DNA of 64,000 nucleotides from Mycobacterium sp. E3251. GTDB taxonomy: Bacteria; Actinomycetota; Actinomycetes; Mycobacteriales; Mycobacteriaceae. Location of the stretch: assembly GCF_001666835.1 (NCBI RefSeq), contig NZ_LZJF01000011.1, positions 1-64,000 on the forward strand. The letters run 5' to 3'. Within the stretch, counting starts at the first letter, position 1. The number at the start of each line of letters is the position of its first letter. The translations under genes were made by a program, and so were the position numbers. Positions 16,921 through 25,223 of this stretch are shown in pieces. The notes under the pieces were generated by a model that searched no databases, had not been told where the DNA came from, and saw only the letters and a list, made by a program, of their open reading frames with translations.

Positions 16921-17634
16921 CTACTTCAACAGCGCGGGCAGCCGCTGCAACAGCCCCGGCAAGGCCTGGCCGGCCGTTTCGCGGATGCTGATCGTGGCGT
17001 GCCGCGACAGCGGCGTGACCTCGGGATTGACCTCGATGACGGCGGTACCGCGGGACAGCGCCAGCTCGGCCAGCCCGGCCGCCGGATAGACGATCGCCGA
17101 GGTTCCGACGACCACCATCACGTCGGCGGCCTCGGTCGCCTCGACGGCGGACTGCCACGGCGCATCGGGCAACGGCTCACCGAACCACACGATGTCGGGC
17201 CGGATCAGGCCGCCGCAGTGACAGACGGGCGGCTCCACTTCCAGCATCGGTTCGGGCATCGCGGGCAGCGCGCCCGTGTAGGGCATACCGCAACGGTCGC
17301 AACGGAATTCGAACAGGCTGCCATGCAGGTGATGAACCGGCATGCTGCCGGCGCGCTCGTGCAAGTCGTCGACGTTCTGGGTGATGACGCTGACCTCGGC
17401 GCCGTCTTGCCACGCGGCGATCGCGCGGTGCCCGGCATTGGGCTGGACGTCGGCCACCAGATAGTGACGCCATAGGTACCAGCCCCAGACCCGCTCGGGA
17501 TTGTCGCGCCACCCTTGTGTGCTGGACAGCTCGTAGGGATCGAAGCGGGCCCACAACCCGTTCTTGTCGTCGCGGAAGGTCGGCACCCCGCTCTCCGCGG
17601 AGATCCCCGCGCCGCTCAGCACCGCTACTCGCAT
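16921..17634 (-). CDS. NAD-dependent protein deacylase (class III sirtuin, CobB-like)
   Basis: 237-aa sirtuin (Rv1151c equivalent). NAD-binding motif [18 protein letters not shown] at residues 5-22, catalytic His region [12 protein letters not shown] (about 95), zinc cysteines CDRCG and CHCGG (about 122-160), and the C-terminal [19 protein letters not shown] gives the Tyr-x-x-Arg pair (YLWR) that marks sirtuins preferring succinyl/malonyl-lysine. The start at 17634 puts [12 protein letters not shown] at the N-terminus; longer frames upstream are antisense to the GntR gene. Divergent from that regulator. Confidence 0.92.
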   Translation of the reverse strand: MRVAVLSGAGISAESGVPTFRDDKNGLWARFDPYELSSTQGWRDNPERVWGWYLWRHYLVADVQPNAGHRAIAAWQDGAEVSVITQNVDDLHERAGSMPVHHLHGSLFEFRCDRCGMPYTGALPAMPEPMLEVEPPVCHCGGLIRPDIVWFGEPLPDAPWQSAVEATEAADVMVVVGTSAIVYPAAGLAELALSRGTAVIEVNPEVTPLSRHATISIRETAGQALPGLLQRLPALLK

Positions 17635-17659
17635 CCCACAAAGATAGCGGTGCTTGGGA

Positions 17660-17665
17660 CATACT
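17660..17665 (+). promoter_or_regulatory. -10 element for leaderless GntR gene
   Basis: CATACT, six bases before GTG 17672, with no Shine-Dalgarno between, fits a leaderless mycobacterial start (a TANNNT-type -10 directly before the start codon). Confidence 0.45.
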
Positions 17666-17671
17666 GAAGAG

Positions 17672-18037
17672 GTGGAGCTGCGGGATTTGCTGAAGGTCGA
17701 CATGAAGGCGGGCAGGCCGCTGTTCGACCAGCTCAGGACCCAAGTCATCGACGGCGTTCGGGCCGGCGCGCTGCCGCCCGGGACCCGGCTCCCGACGGTG
17801 CGCGACCTGGCCGGCCAGCTGGGCGTCGCGGCCAACACCGTGGCCCGCGCCTATCGGGAACTCGAGTCCGCGGCGATCGTCGAAACCCGCGGGCGCTTCG
17901 GCACATTCATCTCCCGCTTCGACCCGACCGACGCCGCGATGGCGGCCGCCGCCAAGGAGTACGTCGAGGTGGCCCGGGCGCTGGGGCTGACGAAGTCCGA
18001 CGCGATGCGCTACCTGACCAACGTGCCTGACGACTGA
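17672..18037 (+). CDS. GntR-family regulator, short YtrA-like (Rv1152)
   Basis: 121 aa. The N-terminal winged helix-turn-helix is complete: [40 protein letters not shown] and [12 protein letters not shown] short C-terminal tail ([19 protein letters not shown]) replaces the large effector domain of most GntR proteins, as in the YtrA subfamily. YtrA regulators usually control adjacent transporters or themselves. GTG 17672 matches the length of the H37Rv protein as I recall it; a TTG 18 bases upstream is the alternative. Divergent from the sirtuin gene. Confidence 0.88.
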   Translation: MELRDLLKVDMKAGRPLFDQLRTQVIDGVRAGALPPGTRLPTVRDLAGQLGVAANTVARAYRELESAAIVETRGRFGTFISRFDPTDAAMAAAAKEYVEVARALGLTKSDAMRYLTNVPDD

Positions 18038-18048
18038 GCGTTGTAGTT

Positions 18049-19091
<1,043 letters not shown>

Positions 19092-19115
19092 CCGCCCGAT
19101 TACGGGATTCCCGGC

Positions 19116-19121
19116 TAGGCT
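19116..19121 (+). promoter_or_regulatory. -10 element for leaderless DUF5302-type gene
   Basis: TAGGCT, six bases before ATG 19128, with no Shine-Dalgarno. The same hexamer serves the preceding gene. Confidence 0.5.
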
Positions 19122-19127
19122 GCCGGT

Positions 19128-19316
19128 ATGGCTGAATCGAAGTCTTCCGAGGCGCCGGAATCGGACGACGACAACAAGCGCAAGTTCCGGGAAGCCCTCG
19201 ACCGCAAGATGGCCAAGTCCTCGGGCGGGTCCGACCACAAGAGTGCCGGCGGTAAGCAGACTCGCGCGCACGGCCCGGTGGAGAACCGCCGCGAATTCCG
19301 CCGCAAGAGCGGCTGA
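19128..19316 (+). CDS. DUF5302-type small charged protein (62 aa)
   Basis: Small, highly charged protein: an acidic N-terminus (SSEAPESDDDNKR), a predicted helix KRKFREALDRKMAK, and a basic, disordered tail ending ENRREFRRKSG. It matches the conserved actinobacterial DUF5302 pattern in memory (KFREALDRK and a C-terminal RRKSG). Function unknown; the composition suggests nucleic-acid or ribosome association, which is inference only. It is expressed from its own leaderless promoter. Confidence 0.8.
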   Translation: MAESKSSEAPESDDDNKRKFREALDRKMAKSSGGSDHKSAGGKQTRAHGPVENRREFRRKSG

Positions 19317-19357
19317 CGGTCGCCCGTCGCCCGTTGCGCGCCAAGCACTTTGGCGGG

Positions 19358-19891
19358 TCAGCCGTCCGGCGGTGTGAAATGGCTGACCGAAGGGTCGGCC
19401 TGACCGGGCTCGCCGCGCAGACTGCCCCGGGTGCTGGGGTGTCCGAAGTTCACTTGGGACGGGTCGTTTTGGTAGGCCCAGTCCGCCACGATGGTGCGTT
19501 CACGGAACTTCCAGCGGCCGTCGTGCTTGGTGTAGGTGTCCAGGTACCGGCCCCCGATGATCACGTCTAGGTCGTGGTCGGGCCCGGCGAAGGTATGAAA
19601 CACCAGGCAATAGATCTCACCGCGGGCCTGTTCGCCCTCGACCACGAAGTTCGTCGTGGTGATGTTGTGTTGGGAGACACGCACATACGGTTCCGCGGCC
19701 TGCAGTTGGGCGATGAATTGTTCGACGCCGCCCGAGGAGAACGAGCCGTGCGAGTCGGTCGCCTCGGGGTGGTACAGGCTGCGCAGGGCGTCGTAGTCGG
19801 CGCGGTCGACGGCCCGGCAGTAGGCGGTGACGAGCTGATGCAGTTCGTCGCGGTCCAGCATCAGCGCCACGCGGGCCTCGTCCACCACCAC
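19358..19891 (-). CDS. SnoaL/NTF2-like protein
   Basis: About 177 aa with the SnoaL-like alpha+beta barrel start ELHQLVTAYCRAVDRADYDALRSLYHPEA (about residues 15-43) and a later GGRYLDTYTKHDGRWKFRERT strand pair, as in nuclear transport factor 2-like enzymes and dehydratases. I chose GTG 19891 because AGGGAG sits 9 bases upstream; the TTG at 19900 abuts that site. Tyr, Asp and His residues line a pocket in this family, but the substrate is unknown. It is divergent from the HhH-GPD gene. Confidence 0.82.
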   Translation of the reverse strand: MVVDEARVALMLDRDELHQLVTAYCRAVDRADYDALRSLYHPEATDSHGSFSSGGVEQFIAQLQAAEPYVRVSQHNITTTNFVVEGEQARGEIYCLVFHTFAGPDHDLDVIIGGRYLDTYTKHDGRWKFRERTIVADWAYQNDPSQVNFGHPSTRGSLRGEPGQADPSVSHFTPPDG

Positions 19892-19997
19892 GTCACCCAA
19901 CTCCCTGGTTGTTCGCCGGCCGTAAGCGCCTCTCTGATAGGTAGTCTCTCAACACATAGGTGACGGGTTTTAGGGTGTTCAACGGAAAGGCTGGTCA

Positions 19998-20576
19998 TTG
20001 ACGGTGAAACTTTGGCTCGCTCAAGATCCTGAGGCCGACGCGCTGCTGGACGACGACCCGTTGGCCCTGCTCATCGGAATGGTGCTCGATCAGCAGGTGC
20101 CCTTCGAGACGGCGTTCTCGGGGCCCAAGAAGATCGCGGACCGGATGGGCAGCTTCGGTGCTCACGAGATCGCCGAGTACGACCCCGACAAGTTCGCCGC
20201 GCTGTGTTCGGAAAAGCCTGCGATACACCGCTTTCCGGGGTCGATGGCCAAACGCATCCAGACCCTGGCCCAGATCATCGTGGACCGTTACGACGGCGAT
20301 GCCGCCGGCTTGTGGACCGCCGGGGACCCCGACGGCGAGGAGCTGCTGCGGCGAATCAAGGGGCTGCCCGGGTTCGGCGAAGTCAAGGCGCAGATCTTCC
20401 TGGCTTTACTGGGCAAGCAGTACGGCGTCACGGTCAAGGGCTGGCGTGAGGCGGCCGGGCAGTTCGGCAAGGCCGGCACGCACATCTCCGTCGCCGATAT
20501 CGTCGACGCCCAATCGATGGGCAAAGTGCGTTCCTACAAGAAGCAAATGAAGGCCGCGGCCAAGGCGGCCAAGTAG
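19998..20576 (+). CDS. HhH-GPD family base-excision-like protein (Rv1156)
   Basis: 192 aa. The helix-hairpin-helix region IKGLPGFGEVKAQIFLALLGK (about 117-137) and the upstream DQQVPFETAF helix place it in the HhH-GPD superfamily of DNA glycosylases. The usual catalytic Lys/Asp of the EndoIII/AlkA types is not obvious: after the hairpin comes GVTVKGWREAAGQ. Activity is therefore uncertain. TTG 19998 is preceded by GGAAAGG at a 7-base spacing. The Lys/Ala-rich tail may contact DNA. In H37Rv it also precedes the two Ala/Pro-rich exported proteins. Confidence 0.87.
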   Translation: MTVKLWLAQDPEADALLDDDPLALLIGMVLDQQVPFETAFSGPKKIADRMGSFGAHEIAEYDPDKFAALCSEKPAIHRFPGSMAKRIQTLAQIIVDRYDGDAAGLWTAGDPDGEELLRRIKGLPGFGEVKAQIFLALLGKQYGVTVKGWREAAGQFGKAGTHISVADIVDAQSMGKVRSYKKQMKAAAKAAK

Positions 20577-20604
20577 TAGGTCACCAGAAGGGAAGGGCGG
20601 CAAC

Positions 20605-20751
20605 ATGAAGACACACCTGACGTGTCCGTGCGGGGAAGCCATCGTCGGCAAGGACGAAGACGAGCTGGTCGAGCTGACCCAGGCTCATCTCGCCAGCGAT
20701 CATCCGGGTCTCGAATACGATCGCGACGCGATCCTGTTCATGGCGTACTGA
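20605..20751 (+). CDS. DUF1059 small putative metal-binding protein (48 aa)
   Basis: Short gene MKTHLTCPCGEAIVGKDEDE..., ending ILFMAY, with GGAAGGG upstream. Cys7/Cys9 and His28/His33 in the pattern CPCG...HLASDHP match DUF1059, a family with a likely zinc knuckle of unknown role. It lies 28 bases after the HhH-GPD gene and is probably co-transcribed with it. It stops just before the hairpin at 20767. It is easily missed by length filters. Confidence 0.82.
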   Translation: MKTHLTCPCGEAIVGKDEDELVELTQAHLASDHPGLEYDRDAILFMAY

Positions 20752-20766
20752 CGGTCTGACCAAACG

Positions 20767-20804
20767 CCGAGCGCGCGTGCCCGGATGGGGACACGCGCGC
20801 TCGG
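20767..20804. terminator. Bidirectional hairpin terminator
   Basis: CCGAGCGCGCGTG and CACGCGCGCTCGG form a perfect 13-bp stem with a 12-base loop, between the DUF1059 gene (plus) and the convergent Ala/Pro-rich gene (minus). No U-run, as is common in mycobacteria. Confidence 0.75.
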
Positions 20805-20824
20805 GGCGGGGAATAGTGCTGGCC

Positions 20825-21931
20825 CTACGGCACCACCGTGGAGCCGATCGTGGGCATGAACTGGCACTGCTTTTCCTTGGTGGTGACCTGCCCGAAAATG
20901 GTCGACATGATGCTGCCCGACCCGGTGTCGGCGATCGCGGTCAGCGTCGTCGGCCCGTCGCCGTTGATGTCGGTGCGCGGCTTGAGCGCGACCGTCCCGG
21001 ACTTGCCCGTGGTCAGGTTCACCCACGTGACGTTCAACGGCAGCTTCTGTACCTCGGCCGGCCCGGGGGTGCCGACGGCGGTGAACACATAGGCGGTCTG
21101 CCCGGGGCCCGGCCCGGGAGTCGGAATCTTCGCCGGGCCCGCCACCGATAGCGCGGTGGCGATCGCGCTGGTGCCGTCGGCCAGGCAGTTGGTGCCGATC
21201 GAGGGATACATGAAGTCCTGCGTGGGCGGAGCGTCCGGGCCGAACCCCGGAGCCGCCGCCGGCGCCGCGGCGGGTGCGGGAGCCGCGGCCGGTGGAGCCT
21301 CGGCCGAAGCGGGAGGCGCCGGCACGGGAGCCGCAACGGGTGCGACGGTGCCCGCGGCCGGCGCCGAAGCCGGCGGCGCGGTCACCGGTGGGGCCGCCAC
21401 CGGTCCCGGGCCGGCGGCATGGGCCGGGTCGATGCCGGTCGGCAGGTGTGACTGGGCGCCCGGTTCGACGCCCGCGGCCGACGGGGCCGCGGCCGGTCCC
21501 GGGCCGGCGGCGTGGGCCGGGTCGATGCCGGTCGGCAGGTGTGACTGGGCGCCCGGTTCGACGCCCGCCGCGGGTACATGCGGCACCGGCGCGCCGTCCG
21601 GGAGGGCGGTGCCGGGTTCGGGGGAGCCCGGCTGGGACAGGAATTGATTCACCGACTGGGCGACATTCCGGGACTCGGTGGGCGCGCCCTGGTTGTGGCT
21701 GAAGGCCTGCGCTGCGGCCATGAGCAGCTGTGTCGCCTGCCCGGGGTTGGTAGCCGCCTGCTGAATGATCGGGCTCAGCTGCGATAACGCCGGCAGGCCC
21801 GGAAGTTCTTGAGTCGAGTTGGGTTGCGGTGTCGCCGGTTCGGCTGCCGCGCTCGGGCAGAACCCGAACGCGGCAGCCGATGCCGTCACGACAGCGGCCA
21901 ATCCTTTGGACAGATTCCAAGTGGTTGCCAC
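20825..21931 (-). CDS. Ala/Pro-rich exported protein (Rv1157c-like), 368 aa
   Basis: GTG start at 21931 with GGAGGA about 8 bases upstream. Residues 1-31 form a signal peptide (KGLAAVVTASAAAFGFCPSAAAEP, AxA-type site). Then comes a short helical region (LPGLPALSQLSPIIQQAAT), a low-complexity Ala/Pro tract holding a duplicated 31-residue unit (EPGAQSHLPTGIDPAHAAG), and a folded C-terminal domain of about 130 residues with Cys (GTNCLADG...KEKQCQFMP) that could form one disulfide. It is secreted or wall-associated; function unknown. A similar gene follows on the same strand upstream. Confidence 0.88.
   Translation of the reverse strand: MATTWNLSKGLAAVVTASAAAFGFCPSAAAEPATPQPNSTQELPGLPALSQLSPIIQQAATNPGQATQLLMAAAQAFSHNQGAPTESRNVAQSVNQFLSQPGSPEPGTALPDGAPVPHVPAAGVEPGAQSHLPTGIDPAHAAGPGPAAAPSAAGVEPGAQSHLPTGIDPAHAAGPGPVAAPPVTAPPASAPAAGTVAPVAAPVPAPPASAEAPPAAAPAPAAAPAAAPGFGPDAPPTQDFMYPSIGTNCLADGTSAIATALSVAGPAKIPTPGPGPGQTAYVFTAVGTPGPAEVQKLPLNVTWVNLTTGKSGTVALKPRTDINGDGPTTLTAIADTGSGSIMSTIFGQVTTKEKQCQFMPTIGSTVVP
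21400..21568. repeat. Two-copy tandem repeat, 93-bp period, inside the Rv1157c-like gene
   Basis: A 76-base block at 21400-21475 recurs at 21493-21568 with a single mismatch (A/G). The 93-bp period keeps the reading frame (31 residues), so copy number could vary without breaking the gene. Confidence 0.9.
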
Positions 21932-21981
21932 GGTGTGTCCTCCGGTCAGTAGGGGGTGGCTTTGCTGTCGGGGTTAACTAA

Positions 21982-22659
21982 TCAGGGCAGGGCCGCGAGC
22001 AGCGGCGCTACCGGGTTGGCCCCGGTTGCCGGTGCGGCCGCGGGTGCGGCAGGCGCCGCCGGAGCCCCGGCCAGTGCCGGCAGGTCCTGCGGCAGGGTCA
22101 TCTGCGCGGGCATGTTGACCGGCAGATTGGGCAGGAACGCCGGCATGTCGACCTTCGCCTGCGGAATCTGCGGGGCCGGCGGGGTGGCGGGGGCGGTCGG
22201 CGTCGACAGCCCCGGGATGGCCGGCAGTCCGGGGATGGACGACGTGGCCGGTGCGGCGGGCGCCGCGGGTGCCGTCTGTCCCAGGCCCGGGATCAACCCC
22301 TGCAGGCCCTGCGTGGCCGACGGGGCGGACGGCGCCGAGGGCGTAGCCGCCTGCGGCAGACCGGGAATCGAGGGGATGCTCGACGCGGGATTCGCCGGCG
22401 ACGTCGCCGCGGCCGACGGAACTCCCGGGAAGGTGATGCCCGGAGCGGCCGGCGCGGACGGCGGGGTGGCGCCCAGGGCGGTAGCGAGGTTCTGCAGGAT
22501 TTGGGGCGCGTTGGCCGCCGAACTGATCAGCTGCTGCGGAATGTTCGGAATCGGCGGAGCCGGCACGGGGTCGGCGTGGGCGATACCGCCCGTGAGTAGG
22601 GCTGCGGACGAACCGACGACGACGGCCGCTGCACGCATGTAAGTCCAGATGGTTGGCAT
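21982..22659 (-). CDS. Ala/Pro-rich exported protein (Rv1158c-like), 225 aa
   Basis: Signal peptide (MRAAAVVVGSSAALLTGGIAHADP) with an AHA cleavage site near residue 29. The mature part is Pro/Ala-rich with recurring PSIPGLP / PAIPGLS motifs and ends PVAPLLAALP. AGGGAGA precedes the ATG. No catalytic motif or folded domain is recognisable. It is the first gene of a pair with the Rv1157c-like gene (50 bases apart) and is probably in the same operon. Likely a cell-wall or secreted structural/antigenic protein. Confidence 0.87.
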   Translation of the reverse strand: MPTIWTYMRAAAVVVGSSAALLTGGIAHADPVPAPPIPNIPQQLISSAANAPQILQNLATALGATPPSAPAAPGITFPGVPSAAATSPANPASSIPSIPGLPQAATPSAPSAPSATQGLQGLIPGLGQTAPAAPAAPATSSIPGLPAIPGLSTPTAPATPPAPQIPQAKVDMPAFLPNLPVNMPAQMTLPQDLPALAGAPAAPAAPAAAPATGANPVAPLLAALP

Positions 22660-22799
22660 GACTCTCCCTGGTTGTGGAAAACGGGTCCGCCGCCGAAGTT
22701 ACGTTGATACTGATGGGACTCAAGTGACACGTGTGGCATTTATTTGATCGTTATTGATACGAGTGACGGCGGTGACCGAACGCCCGTCGACCAGGACCG

Positions 22800-24122
22800 T
22801 TGGCGGTGACGAGGGCAACTGGTGCCGCTCACGCCCCCCGGATCGCTAAAGTCGGGCGCATAGACACCACTTCGGCCACCCCGGCGGCACCCCCGCGCCG
22901 GCGATTCGCGAGTCTGCTTCGGGCGGCGGCACCCGCGCTGCTAGTCGCCAGTGTCGCCGCGCGGCTCGGCTGGACATATCTGTCGCCCCACGGTGCGAAC
23001 TTCGTCGACCTGCACGTTTACCTCGGTGGCGCCGCCGCGCTTGACCATCCCGGCACGCTGTACAGCTACGTCTACGCCGATCAGACGCCGAACTTCCCGC
23101 TGCCGTTCACCTATCCGCCCTTCGCGGCGGTGGTGTTCTACCCACTGAGCCTGCTGCCCTTCCGCGTGGTCGCCTTCGCGTGGCAGGTCGCGACGATGGC
23201 CGCGCTGTACGCCGCGATCCGGATCAGCCAGCGGTTGATCGGCGTGGCGGCCGGGGCCGACGGGCGACGCATGGCCATGGCGTGGACGGCCGTCACGATC
23301 TGGATCGAGCCGCTGCGCAGCACGTTCGACTACGGGCAGGTCAACGTGTTGCTGATGCTCGGGGTGCTGCTGGCCGTGTTGACGACGCGGTGGTGGCTGT
23401 CGGGGCTGCTGGTCGGCGTGGCGGCCGGAATCAAGCTGACGCCCGCGATCGCCGGTGTCTACCTGCTCGGCGTCCGGCGGTGGGCCGCGGCGGCGTTCTC
23501 CTTCGTGGTCTTCGTGGCCACCATCGGCGTGTCGGCAATGGTGGCCGGGGACCAGACGCGCTACTACTTCACGAAACTGCTGGGCGACGCGCATCGCGTG
23601 GGCCCCATCGCAACGTCGATCAATCAATCCTGGCGCGGCGGCATCTCCCGGATCCTTGGCCACGACGCCGGCTTCGGCCCGCCGGTCCTGGCCGCCATTG
23701 CCGTCACCGCGGTGCTGGCCGTCCTGGCCTGGCGGGTGCTGGACCCGACCGATCGGCTGGGCAAGTTGCTGGTGGTGGAGTTGTTCGGGCTGCTGCTGTC
23801 GCCGATTTCCTGGACTCACCACTGGGTATGGCTGGTACCGCTGATGATCTGGGCGATTCACGGGCCGCTGCGCGAGCGGCGCGGCGCCCGGATCGTGGGG
23901 TGGGGCTGGCTTGCGCTGACCATCGTCGGCGTGCCGTGGCTGCTGCTCTTCGCTCAGCCGACCATCTGGCAGATCAGCCGGCCGTGGTACTTGGCGTGGG
24001 CCGGCCTGATCTACATCGTGGCGGCCGTGGCGACGTTGGCCTGGATCGCCGCCGCCGGTCACCGCTCTCCCGAAGGTCGCGCTGGCGTGACGGTCGAAGA
24101 CCGGGCGACGTCGGAGGGCTAG
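22800..24122 (+). CDS. pimE: Polyprenol-phosphomannose-dependent alpha-1,2-mannosyltransferase PimE
   Basis: About 440-aa GT-C (GT87) glycosyltransferase with roughly 10-12 membrane helices. It adds the fifth mannose in PIM biosynthesis (AcPIM4 to AcPIM5) on the periplasmic face, using polyprenyl-P-mannose. The essential aspartate known in PimE is matched by the first-loop motif [11 protein letters not shown] (near residue 70). Other family segments are [16 protein letters not shown] and [13 protein letters not shown]. The start is uncertain: the frame opens at 22776, and TTG 22800 or GTG 22806 are the candidates. The stop shares CTAG with the convergent PCD gene. Confidence 0.93.
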   Translation: MAVTRATGAAHAPRIAKVGRIDTTSATPAAPPRRRFASLLRAAAPALLVASVAARLGWTYLSPHGANFVDLHVYLGGAAALDHPGTLYSYVYADQTPNFPLPFTYPPFAAVVFYPLSLLPFRVVAFAWQVATMAALYAAIRISQRLIGVAAGADGRRMAMAWTAVTIWIEPLRSTFDYGQVNVLLMLGVLLAVLTTRWWLSGLLVGVAAGIKLTPAIAGVYLLGVRRWAAAAFSFVVFVATIGVSAMVAGDQTRYYFTKLLGDAHRVGPIATSINQSWRGGISRILGHDAGFGPPVLAAIAVTAVLAVLAWRVLDPTDRLGKLLVVELFGLLLSPISWTHHWVWLVPLMIWAIHGPLRERRGARIVGWGWLALTIVGVPWLLLFAQPTIWQISRPWYLAWAGLIYIVAAVATLAWIAAAGHRSPEGRAGVTVEDRATSEG

Positions 24123-24403
24123 CTCCCGACGATCCCGTCGATGTCGTGGGCCATGGCCACGTCCTTCTCGGTTATGCCCCCCTCGGAGTGCGTGACCAGA
24201 GCGAAAGTAACTGTCCGCCAACGGATATCGATATCCGGGTGATGGTCCTTGCTCTCCGCGTGCTCGCCGACCCGGCGCACCGCGTCGATGCCGGCCAGGA
24301 AACTCGGGAACTTGATCGACCGGCGCAGCGCGCCGTCGACACGCTCCCATCCGTTGAGATCGGGCAGTGCGGCGTCCACCTGCTCATCCGTTAACACAGC
24401 CAT
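24119..24403 (-). CDS. 4a-hydroxytetrahydrobiopterin dehydratase (PCD/DCoH-like; Rv1159A)
   Basis: 94-aa protein with the pterin-carbinolamine dehydratase motif [20 protein letters not shown] (50-69), including the paired histidines and the downstream Trp. It begins [19 protein letters not shown]. The known reaction dehydrates 4a-hydroxytetrahydropterin; mycobacteria lack an obvious phenylalanine hydroxylase, so the real substrate may be a molybdopterin- or folate-related pterin. It overlaps the pimE stop by 4 bases tail-to-tail and is divergent from mutT2 with only 24 bases between. Confidence 0.9.
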   Translation of the reverse strand: MAVLTDEQVDAALPDLNGWERVDGALRRSIKFPSFLAGIDAVRRVGEHAESKDHHPDIDIRWRTVTFALVTHSEGGITEKDVAMAHDIDGIVGS

Positions 24404-24427
24404 GTCTCGACCGTATACCGTCTGGCC

Positions 24428-24832
24428 ATGCCGACCCAGATCGTCGTCGCCGGGGCGGTCATCCGCGGCGCCAGTGTCTTGGTGGCGCAGCGCGTCCGGC
24501 CGCCCGAGCTGGCCGGACGCTGGGAGCTGCCCGGCGGCAAGGTCGCGCCGGGTGAGACCGAGCCCGAGGCGCTGGCCCGGGAGTTGGCCGAGGAGCTGGG
24601 TGTGACCGCCGGCGACGTCGCGGTGGGCGACCGCCTGGGCGACGACATCGCGCTGGACGGCATGACGCTGCGCGCCTACCGTGTGGACCTGCTCGGCGGC
24701 CAACCGCACGCCCGTGACCACCGGGCGGTGCGCTGGGTGACGGCGGCCGAGCTGGCCGATGTCGACTGGGTGCCCGCCGACCGCGCCTGGGTCGCTGACC
24801 TGGTACGGACGCTGGCCGGCGGGGTCTCATAA
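24428..24832 (+). CDS. mutT2: Nudix hydrolase MutT2 (nucleotide pool sanitising)
   Basis: 134-aa Nudix protein. The box is [24 protein letters not shown] (about 37-60), which fits GX5EX7REUXEEXGU completely. MutT2 of mycobacteria hydrolyses dCTP, 5-methyl-dCTP and 8-oxo-(d)GTP in oxidative stress. The compact form with no fused domain fits MutT2 rather than MutT1. The upstream region of 24 bases is shared with the divergent PCD gene and contains GTATACCG, a candidate overlapping promoter. Confidence 0.9.
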   Translation: MPTQIVVAGAVIRGASVLVAQRVRPPELAGRWELPGGKVAPGETEPEALARELAEELGVTAGDVAVGDRLGDDIALDGMTLRAYRVDLLGGQPHARDHRAVRWVTAAELADVDWVPADRAWVADLVRTLAGGVS

Positions 24833-25223
24833 CAAGTCCACAGCCTTTCGGCAGCTGACATTCAGCGCCGCAGAAGGTCACGAGGGTGAACTTGGAGATA
24901 TAAACCCAACGTGAACTTGTAGTAAACGACTTGACCTGGAGTGCGTGCCGGCGGCGACCCGTCATCCGCGCCGGACGCATCTGGTCCGCAAAACCCATGC
25001 TGAGCAGACGGATTTTCGTTAACAGGCCGCGTACGGCGGAGGTGATAGGCCCTTCTCCCGCACCCGATGCTGGTGCGTGCTCCGGGCCCCCGACATCGAT
25101 GGCGCCCCCGACGCGGCATGGCGCGGGCGGATGCAGCGACGGGCCGGCGCCCAACACGACGCATCTGGGGTCGAAGCGACGGCCCGGCTACGACGCAGTG
25201 ATACGGAGTAGAAGGGGTACCTG
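24833..25223 (+). promoter_or_regulatory. Promoter and long leader of narGHJI
   Basis: 391 bases without a credible gene. TATAAA at 24899-24904 is a good -10. It is flanked by two copies of GTGAACTTG (24886-24894 and 24911-24919, 25 bases apart), which may be activator half-sites. If transcription starts near 24911 the leader is about 310 nt. The rest is GC-rich with several potential hairpins, but I recognise no known riboswitch. GAAGGGG before TTG 25224 is the narG ribosome binding site. Confidence 0.45.

Noticed and set aside
25010..25200. Possible known riboswitch (e.g. Moco type) in the narG leader
   Set aside because: GC-rich hairpins occur, but I could not match conserved motifs of any riboswitch class.
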